Assembly (NCBI GenBank): GCA_038093975.1
Contig: JBBPTG010000336.1
Span: 1 to 22,960 of the forward strand
Direction: 5' to 3'
DNA: 22,960 bases
Source: Chalciporus piperatus
Taxonomy: Eukaryota; Basidiomycota; Agaricomycetes; Boletales; Boletaceae
A program made the position numbers and the translations under genes. How positions within the stretch are numbered: position 1 is the stretch's first letter; the number at the start of each line of letters is the position of its first letter. The notes under the pieces were generated by a model. That model was not told the origin of the DNA. It made no database searches and saw only the letters and a program-made list of their open reading frames with translations. Below are positions 1 to 8,765 of the stretch, piece after piece.

Positions 1-377
1 AGGTATTCATCTTTCATGTCCAGGGACTCCCTCAAATAATCGTTTTGGGTCTCATTCAAATACCCTCAGTCATTAAATCTGGGCACCCACACAGTCGAGC
101 ATACCTTGGGTTTAGGTAGTTTCAAAGAAGGCAGAACATACTCTCCATCAGCTGCGTCATACATCCGATCAGCAGTGCTGGGTGTGAGGCCACGATCCAG
201 TGGCGTTTCCAGTCTCGGCATCTGAGGTGATGATTGAGGGATAGCAGCCTTGTGTTTTTTGCTCTTGTGGCTTGGCGGGGTGAGCTTGACCATCTTGATC
301 TTTGATCCCTTCTTGAGAAACTTGACCTCTTGCACTGGGGTCCATGGTGTGGCCTTCTCGATCTTGGGCTTGACCAT
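1..377 (-). CDS. Partial hypothetical gene, lysine-rich N-terminus (cut by window edge)
   Basis: I do not recognise the family. A minus-strand ATG at 377 opens a 103-codon frame that is basic and Ser/Pro/Lys-rich in its first half, with a cluster reading PPSHKSKKHKAA that could act in nuclear targeting. The frame would stop at 66, but a GTATGC donor after a Pro-Lys codon pair (intron about 51-104, 54 bp, acceptor GAG) joins in phase 0 to an open second exon (1-50, beginning TQNDYLRESLDM). I therefore prefer a spliced gene that continues left of the window. An alternative is an unspliced 103-residue protein. It is divergent from the gene starting at 814, so the 436 bp between them probably serves both. 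No domain can be assigned. Confidence 0.45.
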
Positions 378-813
378 TGTACAATCAGATACTTGATGAT
401 AATGTTTGCCTCATTGGCAGGTTAGCATATGTCAGGCCACCCAGGGGCATAGGTGACAAGATGAACGGGCCGGAGCCTTTGATCACTCGCGGAAGCATTT
501 GTACGTCAGAGCCATCAGATCCTTCCTCCGAACAACAGCTGCTTGACATCGGATGCATTAGCTGATATCTTGACAGCTTCTTATCCGACGTCATCAGGAC
601 GATGTGACATGCAGACATGGCTGAAAGGTGACAAGCGTCTGATTGACAGCTTCATACCTGACGTCCTCGGGCCTATTTTAGATGTCTGATAAATTGACCC
701 AGAGCCGACATCATTGGGACCTATCACACCGAAGGAGCCAATGACCAGCAACGAAGGTTCCTGACTGCACTGACACCAGGATTTGTTTCTCTTGCACCTG
801 AAGCAACAGAAAG
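378..813. promoter_or_regulatory. Divergent intergenic region with repeated GACGTC sites
   Basis: This 436 bp stretch separates two divergent genes and holds no convincing coding frame. It contains an imperfect direct repeat of about 30 bp at 570-600 and 643-673, both copies reading TTGACAGCTTC and then a GACGTC core. GACGTC is the centre of CRE-type sites bound by bZIP factors, so the pair could be a shared promoter element. That role is inference; the repeat itself is visible. I see no clear TATA box. Confidence 0.35.
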
Positions 814-3509
814 ATGGTCATGAAGTCTGCCACCCAAACGACGGCCGAACGTTCCTATGATAAGCAGGACCTTCCCTCCAGCGATCATGACTCTGAGGAA
901 CCGGGTGATATAGACCACCCAGGTGACGGTAATATAGATTCTCTGGCAGAGGATGAATCCGAGGAAGAGAACCCTAACGAGGAGGATGTTGAGCAAGCAG
1001 AAGATGGGCCGAACCAGCCAAAGACACGGCCGATGGAATTTTCAGAGGAAGAGTTGGCTATTATGGCGGAGTTCGTCACGCCTTGGAAAAATTCAGAAAA
1101 GGCCAAGAAGGCGTCGATCATGAAGAATATGTGGGGCAGGTTAGCTGAGCTCGAGTCTGTCAAGGGTCTTGGACTTGAGGCTTTCAAAGACCGCAAACAT
1201 GTGAGCGAATCCAGTGTTTTAAGCCCTTAGATGCTGATTGCAATAATACACTAGCAATACACATTCTGGTTGTACAGCAAGTCTCGCAAACGAGCCGAGG
1301 ACAAGCCAAAGTATAGTCAGCGCTGGATGGCCCGCAAAGTCGTATCCCGAAGGAACAAAGAAGAGGTGATGACAATCATCGAACACGAGTTTCAGGAGAA
1401 GCGGGGGTCCCAGGGGATGATCAAGCATTGGCAGGCTGGCATCACTAAATTCCTGGAATCACTTTCCAAGGACGACAGGGAGCAACTAGAGGCTGAGGTC
1501 GAAGAATGGAATGCAGACAAGCCGTCGGCCGAAGTCCAAGCTGAGTAGGTCCTCTGACTGTCTGATTGATTGGCTGGTATTGACCTCTATGGCTATGTCA
1601 TCAGCAATGCATCAAAGAAAGCTCCAAACATGGTCCTTGCATTTGCTAAGGATATGTGGAAGAACTGTGGAGCGCGGATCATGGTCATGAGTGCATGGAA
1701 GGACAAAGACGACGATGTCCTTATTTCTCAGTCAGTTAGCTTCATCGGCCGCTGTCGATCTCAAGCTAACCATACAATTCAGCTTCGATTACAACGATGA
1801 GTTGGACAATGGCCCGCCGTTTGAACATTGGGACAGCATTCACCCTAAATAGAACAAATGGGCCAACACAGCCTTTGGGGTGAACAACAGGCCAGCCGAA
1901 GAAGGGAGCGAAGATGAAGGGTCTTTGGAAGGCTTGCCGGTCATTACTAGGAAGAAGAAGAAGAATAGTGTTGAGGCGATGATAAAGTTGCTCAAGCCTG
2001 ATTGGACAGCGAATGAGTCTCCAATCATTCCTGATATCAAGCTGATGAACCTTGACCAGATGAAGGATGTGGTGCGAGCCTTCTTGACTGCTCATTACAG
2101 TGAGTCGGCCGATGTTGACTAGATCTCGGCTGAGCAGGTCGACAGGACTAGAGTCGGGTAGCCACAAGGCCAAGGTCCCATTTGGCGAGGTGGCTAAACG
2201 ACAAGCCGCCTTCATCCATGCGGACTATCTGCCGAAAGGGTTTGTGATGATTGATCCATCGAAGATGAGGCAAAAGCAAGTCGAAAGCTTGCTTAGTTTC
2301 TGGCAGAGCAGACAGCAGGCCAGGAAGGTGCCGATATTTGCTTGGAGTCAGGTGGGAGGGGCGAAAGGGGGATTTCAGGTAACACATGACCAGAGCAAAC
2401 GGCTAGACAAGAGCAAACGGCTCCAGAGTCGTCAGAGAGCTCCCTCGCCAGAACTCACTGACAATGAATTTGTCTCTGTGCAGACTCCCAAGGGAAAGGG
2501 GAAAGGGAAAGCACAAGAGGTACCCATCATGTCTGATGTGTCATCGGCCGAGGAGGATGAAGACAATGAAATGGGGGACTACAGTGGGTCCATGCAGCAT
2601 TGGCATTGATGAGAGCATGCTAATCGGCCGACAGATTTGCCAGCTTTCGATCAACATCGTACTGCATCCCGAAAGACCCCAGCCCCTTCCAGCTGGCATG
2701 ATGTCAGAACCAAACAAGGTGAACCGTCCAAGTTTTACAAGGAACAGTCAGCATCCAAGGAGAAAACGTCTCAGGGGACTGACAAGGTAATACATAACAA
2801 CTTTACCTTTGCTCATAAAGTCTAACTCAGAGTCCCAGCCGAAGCCGAAGCCACAGCCGAAGCTACAGCCTAAGCCATTGGAGCCTAAGTCTAAGGCTAA
2901 GCCCCAGCCTCCTAAGCCAAGGGTCCAGGAGAAAGGTTCAAAGGGCAGTAGAGAGAACAAACGTCCTCTGACTGAAGAGGATGGTTCAGTCCCTGATCCG
3001 TCGAGCAATGACAGGATCACCAAGAGAGTTCGCAAAGAGAAGGATTCAAGGCAGCCAGCTGGAACCAAGGCTGACAAGCAGCCGGCCACATTCAAGGCTG
3101 ACAAGGTAAGTGAACATATGTGTATATTGAGCTTGACTGACAAATGAGAATGTGACCCAGGGTGCCACCGATGACAGGAAGGAGAAAACTTCAACAAAGG
3201 GTAGGAAGAATAAACGTCCTCTGACTGAAGAGGATGGTTCAGCCGCCGATTCGTCGGCCGATGACAGGCTCACCAAGAGAGTTCGCAAAGAGAAGGATTC
3301 AGGGCAGCCGGCCGAGGCCAAGGCTGACAAGGTCAATGCACATATGTGTATATTGAGCTTGACTGACAAATGACGATTTGATCCAGGATGCGGCCGATGA
3401 AACATTCCATAAAGTCCCTGAGGCATCGGCTCGCAGGTCAGGTAGACCAAGGAAGAATCCAGCTTGCAAGGATGATGGTGTAGTAACACCTACCAAAAAG
3501 AGACCCTAA
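814..3509 (+). CDS. Nine-exon AT-hook protein of a basidiomycete hypothetical family, with an internal TAG
   Basis: My model is exons 814-1200, 1282-1544, 1605-1730, 1783-2099, 2146-2583, 2635-2786, 2833-3105, 3161-3331 and 3387-3509, which sum to 750 codons in one consistent phase. The N-terminus is acidic (about residues 20-75). Residues of about 80-280 resemble conserved basidiomycete proteins of unknown function, judged from memory. The C-terminal third is Lys/Pro-rich with two basic TKRVRKEKDS blocks, and the last exon encodes an AT-hook-like RRSGRPRKNP (3432-3461), suggesting a minor-groove DNA-binding nuclear protein. Two things are odd. An in-frame TAG lies at 1850-1852 inside an otherwise continuous exon, and the first intron needs an AAG acceptor (or a 1 nt indel) to keep frame, as the better CAG at 1275-1277 is out of phase. 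It may be a young pseudogene. Its 3' end overlaps the converging gene by 20 bp. Confidence 0.6.
2956..3373 (+). repeat. Tandem duplication of an exon plus its intron
   Basis: Copy A (2956-3147) and copy B (3209-3373) are near-identical across the coding part (NKRPLTEEDGS ... TKRVRKEKDS) and into the intron, whose first half (CATATGTGTATATTGAGC and on) is preserved. Copy A has 27 extra bases that repeat its own ADK end. Copy A has a strong GTAAGT donor and copy B a weaker GTCAAT. Both introns come out at 55 bp and in phase 0, so the duplication keeps the reading frame. Confidence 0.85.
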
Positions 3510-5270
3510 TGAGGTGTGCAGCCACTGAGGGTGAGCGGGACACAGCGGATTGTGGGGGAGCCGAAGCCGAGGGGGAGCAAAGGGGGAGAGAGGCAGAGGG
3601 AGATGGGCGAGGTTGCCAGACAAACGAGGCGGCCGGTGATGGACGATGATTGACGGCTTGTACTTGCCTGACTGTTTCCAACACCCTCGACATCCCGCTG
3701 ACCTGCTGGGATACCACCGAAAGCCCTGACTCCAGCTCGGAGAAGCGAGCCTCCATTTGGTTGAAGCAAGCGGCCGAGGGATGGATGGCGTCCTCCAGCC
3801 TGAGTGCATAGTCCCTCTATTCGGCATAGTCGGTCAACTCGCTCGAAGGACGAGAGACCGCCAAGACACCTGGAAGGTGTCCTTGCTCTCTGACGACCTT
3901 CGAGACCACCTGCCGGAAGGTCGGGACCTCGATCACTGGGGCTGGTAGACTATGTTAATGTCAAATAGAGACTTGAATGATCTATGAACTCACTTGGCTT
4001 CACCCTCTTCGCCTTCGGCTCTTCTGATGCCGACTGAGGCCTTGTTCTCTTCTTCGTTGTGCTCTGGCCTGCCTGCCCTTTGTCTTCCAGCCGCTTGGTC
4101 TGCTCCATGGCCAATGGGTCGTTGGAGTTGTTGTCCTCAGGAGCCGCTGTCTCCTTGCCTTTGGCGAGTGCTCTTCGGCCTGGTGGAGGGGCCTGGGGTG
4201 GCAGGCAAATCTGTCCCTGGGGCCGAAGCCGCGCGGCTTGGATGGGCCGTTGTGAGCGAACACTTCTGCTTTCCCTGAAAACAGGGAATGCAGGCGTTGC
4301 GGCTCACTCCAGGGGGATGCGGAATGCAGTCCCGACCCATGGTGACACACCGGTCACATGGAGAGTGTTCTGGGGGAGGGGGTAGAACGGAGCCGCTGCC
4401 TGAGGCGGCAGCAGCCAAGGCAGGGGAGGGATGGGACGGGCCGGGTTGAGCGTTTTTGGCTCGTTTGGCCTGGTTACGTTCCTGTTGAGCCTTTGTTTGC
4501 ATCATAGGCAGGTGGCGGTGGGGGCGAGACAGTGTCTTTGGGGTTGGGACTGGGAGACGAGCCGGCTTGGGTGCTTGCGGTGGTGGGCGTTGAGTCTGCA
4601 CGACGATCGAAGGGAGGGAGGGCAGCGATGGGCCCGATGGTGCTGACACTTTGGTGTGTTTCGGGCGAGGCCTCGAGGACTTTGAAGCGACCGGCCGCTC
4701 TATTGGGTCATCTTCTGGCTCCTCGGCCTCATCTGACTCGACCGCAATAGCCCTGTGTTTACCCTTTCCTTGACGAGCTGGCGGCGGTGAGGTGATGCGA
4801 GGAGCCGTCGAAGGCAGGGCGGTGGGCAACTCAGCAGTGGCAGGGGGGGGGTTGTCGAGTGAGCGGCCTCAGATGGCCGGTACCAGTGGTGGAACTGGAT
4901 GGAGTCGCCAGGATGGAGGATGGACTCCCATACCGGCCAACTGTTGACGTTGGTCCGGCTGGGGATCCTGATGTCCGCAGCGATGACGATGGGAGGGATG
5001 ATGGTTGCAGCCTCAGCCATCGGGCAAAAACGATGCTGTGGGGAGTGAGAAAGTGAGCATAGGGTAGGGTAGGAGGGAGTAGTCTGGACGCACCAATGCC
5101 ACCCTCATGGAATCCACTCTCCTCTCCCAGTCTTGGGTGCGAGCCTCCAACTCCGAGCTTGACAGGCGGCTCCCTCGGCCTTCGCCACTTTGAATGATAG
5201 CCTCAATTGTGATCTTGAGGAACTCGGCGAGAGCTTGAGCAGATTTGTTGGCTTTCTGAGCGGACATCAT
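3490..5270 (-). CDS. Zn2Cys6-cluster protein with coiled coil, probably decaying
   Basis: Exon 1 (5094-5270, start MMSAQKANK) joins through a 58 bp GT-AG intron (5036-5093) to a long second exon (3994-5035); a 52 bp GTGAGT intron (3942-3993) precedes exon 3 (3490-3941). Around 4262-4360 the protein has CX2CX6CX11CX2CX6C, which fits the Gal4-type binuclear zinc cluster spacing, but it lies mid-protein and has few of the usual basic residues. Basic stretches follow (KKRTRP, KAKRVKP). Exon 3 encodes a heptad-like MEARFSELESGLSVVSQQV segment. The centre is read in a different frame from its two ends: one shift lies near a nine-G run at 4843-4851 and a compensating one near 4140-4200. An in-frame TAG lies at 3817-3819. 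It could be a pseudogene or have introns I missed. Transcription regulation is inference. Confidence 0.5.
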
Positions 5271-5567
5271 GGTTGTATGGATAACGAGTAGAGAAGAAGT
5301 GACGAGCAGGGTGTTAGGGAGGTGAGATGAAATGAAGTGTTCAAAGGTTGTGGATGAGTGACGGCCGAGAATAAAAGCTATAGAAAGTGTCGTAATGTGT
5401 TTGTCCAAGTTGGGTGAGCAGAGCTGGAAATGTACTTGCATTCTCATAGGGAGCAGGTGACATGGGAAACTGGAGTCTCGGGTGCTGTTGATCCGATTGA
5501 TCTGATTAGGCTCAGCCGATGGGTTCTATCTCCCCTGGTCTGTCCTTGACTATTTTGCAACATACAC
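5271..5567. promoter_or_regulatory. Divergent promoter region
   Basis: A 297 bp gap lies between two divergent start codons (minus at 5270, plus at 5568). It is too short for separate large promoters and probably serves both genes. The minus frame stays open upstream of 5270 to 5447, but the residues there are not protein-like. Two GGCCGA/CAGCCGA-type motifs lie here. I see no canonical TATA box. Confidence 0.35.
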
Positions 5568-7395
5568 ATGGCACCAAAGCAAGTAAGATTCGCAGGTAAG
5601 TTGTCAGCCGAAAATCATCTTAGGAACACTGACCCCTGAGTGACTTAGGATTTGACAATGACACAGAGCCGGAATCCAGCGAAGACGACAGAATGGCAAC
5701 TTCAAGCGAATCATCATCGGCCGGCGCAGACACAAGGATGTCTGCAGATTCTCCGAGGGATTCACAACCAATCATAGCCAATATCTCTGACAGTGAAGGT
5801 GGTGATTCTTCTTCAGGTATGTCAGAGGAAATGTTGGGAGGGATTCAGATGACATTTCCTAGACAGAAGATAGCATGGCCGCAGGAATGCCAAGAACAGA
5901 GTTCACATTCCGCATGCCACCTTTGAGGCAACAGGATTCATCGGCTGCTGGTAAGAGCTTCAATGGATGTTCTTCAGCAAGTTGGCCTGATCGCCCGAAC
6001 AGCCGAGGTCAATGAATCCGTTTCAGAGACCTTCTGTCGTATCAGAGAACATGTGCTGCAAGATTTGCCAGCAGATGGCCCCAGAGATGGCTTCCCCTTG
6101 AGCTGGTTTTTGGAGGTCCCCAGAATGCCTTTGTGGAATCACATCGTATCGGCCGAGAGAACTGTTCGAATCCTTTTGGGTAATGGCTCTGAGGAGGATG
6201 TCAGGACAGTCCGTGCCGACGCAGCAAGGGTGGCCGAATGGGTTCAACAGAGGTCAGCCGAATCAGGGGCAACATATCAAACCAGGGGCCAGAGGATGTG
6301 GGCCGAAATGGCCCAGAACTCATCGATTATCAATGTGGCTTTCATGACGCATTTTCTTACCTTGTCAGGCCGTGATCCAGCCGAGGACGACGAGCAGGAT
6401 ATTACATCGGCTGACATCCCAGCTATCATGTCGTCGAATGATCGGAGGAAAAACGAAAATAGACTTCTGGACGAGCTGGACCTGCGTAAGTACCTCGTGG
6501 CATCCTATGGGGGCAGAAGAATTCATTGGATTGCAGCCCATGACTGGCAAGGTAGAAATCCTGAGGACATGGCGACAGGAAATACACCATTCACAGGGAC
6601 GTTAGATCACTGTGAGTGTTACGCTTGTACCGGGTAGGTCAAAGCGTAGACACAAAAGCCTAGTCAAGGACAAGGGTTTCAAAGGTAGCCTAACGATGGG
6701 ATGTCCACGTTAAGGCCTAGCGTCCGTTCAAGAGTGGGACGGTGACTCTCAGAGGGTTCAAAGGAATCGAGGAAAGACCAAGCTAGATTGTGTAGGTCTA
6801 AGTTAGAGTTACAGGAGGAAACTCGAGGGTTTATATAAGTGAAGAAACGAGTTAAGGGCAGGCAGAGAACAAGTCGGCATATGTAAGAACAAGTCATGAC
6901 GAATAGGAATGAGTCATGCTCGGTAAGCATATGGGTCAGCGATGACGAAGCGTGGAAGGTGAAAGAACATTAAGGAATGTTCGCTGACTAAGCAAGGTAA
7001 GAAATGGGAGGCCTAGGCAGGACTCGAACCAGCGACTAGGACTTAGTACAAGGTAGTGGCAAAGGAAAGAATGAGTGATCGTAACAGTGAGTGGTTTTCA
7101 TGATTATGGCATGGAATATGTTGATGATAACGTCGTCGGCTGCAATCCAGTGGAGCAAGCAATCAACTGGGCCAACAGACAATTGGCCCAAGGGCTGCGC
7201 AGAGAACACCAGCCGCCGGAGGGATCAGCCGCCAAAGAACAGGCCAGAAATAATGATGCCACACTGATGGCCCTATCTTGGATCATGTTTGAACGCTTAG
7301 AATTTCTGGCCTACACTCGTAGGCAACACATATTCCATATAATTTCTTTGCTACGTCAGATGGACATGTTGGAGAGGCTGAGGAATGTAATGTAG
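5568..7395 (+). CDS. Five-exon hypothetical protein (about 371 aa) with a solo LTR in its last intron
   Basis: The exons are 5568-5595, 5649-5816, 5885-5950, 6003-6611 and 7151-7395, totalling exactly 372 codons including the TAG stop. All four introns have canonical GT donors (GTAAGT, GTATGT, GTAAGA, GTGAGT) and AG acceptors, and phases agree throughout, so the model is strong. Residues about 10-65 are an acidic Ser-rich low-complexity tail (SSESSSAGAD, ISDSEGGDSSS). The remainder is a mostly helical-looking globular region with many Arg/Glu/Trp residues and no transmembrane segment. I recognise no domain. The protein seems intact, unlike its neighbours. Intron 4 is 539 bp because a retroelement LTR landed in it; without LTR and duplication it would be 64 bp, like the others. 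Confidence 0.7.
6617..7086 (-). mobile_element. Solo LTR (Ty3/gypsy-like) with 5 bp target duplication
   Basis: The 470 bp element begins TGTTACG and ends CGTAACA, the TG...CA inverted termini of an LTR. It is flanked by the same five bases, GTGAG, at 6612-6616 and 7087-7091. No internal retroelement genes remain, so it is a solo LTR left by LTR-LTR recombination. A TATATAAACCC box read on the minus strand (around 6833-6845), about 240 bp from the start, sets the orientation. It shares the TGTTACG start, the TATATAAACCC box and a downstream CTTGGTCTTTCC with the LTR at 16434, so a related family is likely. Confidence 0.85.
7020..7030 (-). other. tRNA-like B-box within the solo LTR
   Basis: On the minus strand the 11 bases read GGTTCGAGTCC, a perfect match to the RNA polymerase III B-box consensus GGTTCGANNCC. 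It is preceded by CTAGTCGCT, as in a tRNA variable/T-arm region, but no acceptor stem or full cloverleaf can be folded around it. It is either a chance match or a trace of a captured tRNA segment. Confidence 0.3.
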
Positions 7396-7422
7396 TGTAG
7401 GCCATATAATATTGACACTGAT

Positions 7423-8060
7423 CACATTGGCTTATCCCTACCAATGGACTAACTTTACATCGGCCCATGCCTGCCTAGTGACACTAGGTATATCGGCCCA
7501 TTCCTACACATTGAGGCTCAATGCATCGGCCCATCCCTACACATTGACACTGATTGCATCGGCCCATTCCTACACATTGAGGCTCAATGCATCGGCCCAT
7601 TCCTATGCATCAACAAACTATACATCGGCCAATCCCTACCTACTGAGGCGGGTGGCATCGGCCCATCCCTACAGATGGACATTGTTGCATCGGCCCATCC
7701 CTACCCATTGACACTCAATCTATCGGGCCATGCCTGCTGTAGGAGACATGATTCAGTGGCCAATGCCCACCCCTCAACATTTCCTGCATCGGCCGCTCCC
7801 TACACATGGAGGGTTTACACATCGGCCTATCCCTATTCTCTATGGGCCGAACCCTGATGCAGGCAGGACTGGGTAATTAGCACCAGTCGGCCAGGTCCTA
7901 CCTCATGGAACCTTTGTGTTGGCCATTCCCACTGCCAGGGCACAATGGTACAGTGGCTGATCCCTACTCTACGTGTACATTCTATTACTAGCCGATCCCT
8001 AACCTAGGTGACCATACACCAGCGGCCAATCGTTAGCCGGCCAGTAGAGCACGGCCTAAT
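7423..8060. repeat. 33 bp tandem repeat array headed by ATCGGCC
   Basis: From about 7423 to 7860 roughly a dozen units of about 33 bp follow one another. The typical unit is CATCGGCCCATCCCTACACA followed by TTGACACTCAATG-like sequence. The ATCGGCCCAT(C/T)CCTAC half is the best conserved part, and two units are almost identical (near 7499 and 7565). Units become degenerate to about 8060 (GTGGCTGATCCCTAC, TAGCCGATCCCTAAC). The array starts within 30 bp of the stop codon at 7395, so its first units may fall in that gene's 3' UTR. The period is divisible by three, which keeps frames open by chance. Confidence 0.9.
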
Positions 8061-8190
8061 TGGTGATCAGCTGGCCTTGCTGTACGGCCTAACGAGCTGA
8101 ATGGGCTCCTTATTTGAGTTGTACCTAGTTCATTTAGGTGAATATAGTCGTTTCCGCCTCTCTTAGGCATCAGCTGAGTTCATTTAGTTT

Positions 8191-8484
8191 TCACACTGTA
8201 TGCACTGACGCACAGTGCTCGTTCATAACTGCTCTGAAGCAACCTATCCAGTCAAGACCGATAACGATATCGACGCTGTTATCACAGCAATTGTTTTGGA
8301 CCGGAGAAACCTCTGTAGTAAAATGTTGACCATCGTACACAGCAGTCAAGACGCCCACACGCGCATACGATGAATCGCGTACCTGAGTGCGTTCAACACA
8401 CGGATCGAACGTTGCGCGAAGATTATGACCACAGAAAAGTGCTTCCGACATAGATTTCAGATGGCGGATGTCACAGTTGTGCAA
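8191..8484 (-). pseudogene. Retropepsin-like protein fragment
   Basis: The minus-strand frame reads, towards its end, SVDIVIGLDWIGCFRAV, which resembles the conserved (V/I)(V/I)LG.DW segment near the C-terminal end of retropepsin-like domains, and of small basidiomycete proteins of the same origin. The first ATG is at 8451 (MSEALFCGHN), giving 86 residues; the frame is open to 8484 without ATG. No catalytic D(T/S)GA motif is visible upstream, so this is probably a fragment or an inactive copy. It stands alone, with no reverse transcriptase nearby. Confidence 0.35.
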
Positions 8485-8610
8485 GGATAAGAAGAGAAGC
8501 GAAACGAAAAGGGGAGGATGATGTAAGCGCTGAATATCTAATTATTTTGTAAGCGCCAAGACGGAAAACTCCTGCAAAAAGCGTGATTTTGGAATTTGAG
8601 GAAAGCCCTC

Positions 8611-8617
8611 TATAAAA
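8611..8617 (+). promoter_or_regulatory. Possible TATA box of the Fic gene
   Basis: The sequence TATAAAA lies on the plus strand about 150 bp upstream of the proposed Fic start codon. The 8485-8765 gap holds no convincing coding frame. A TATA box at this distance suits a 5' leader of about 120 bases, but initiation here is inference. Confidence 0.3.
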
Positions 8618-8765
8618 CCCACTACTTACGTAGCGGGAATATTTAGCTTGACGGTGCACAGCCTTCAGTTCAATCATACTAACCAAAAACAGACTACTAG
8701 TTTATGAGAAGCAGCTGACAACACCGCGACGACGGTATTTAACCATCGCAGCCTCGGGCTGCATC

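Larger units (their letters stand above)
843..7900. repeat. Block with dispersed TCGGCC/GGCCGA motif
   Basis: By hand count, TCGGCC or GGCCGA occurs about 20 times between 843 and 6310 and about a dozen more times in the tandem array, against about 7 times in the 14.8 kb from 8100 to the end. The octamer TCGGCCGA is at 1524, 2105, 2544, 2624, 3254 and 6149, and I found none elsewhere. Copies lie in exons in different frames and in introns (1731-1782, 2100-2145, 2584-2634), so protein coding does not explain them. Confidence 0.6.

Noticed and set aside
7020..7086. A complete tRNA gene
   Set aside because: Only the B-box matches; no acceptor, D or anticodon arms fold convincingly.
7412..7711. 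99-codon frame with an 11-residue repeat (SAHPYTLRLNA-like)
   Set aside because: The repeat arises because the DNA unit is 33 bp. There is no good start and no processing sites, and the motif is a DNA-level repeat.
7423..7860. CRISPR-like appearance of the 33 bp array
   Set aside because: Units are contiguous and degenerate without unique equal-length spacers, and the genome is clearly eukaryotic.
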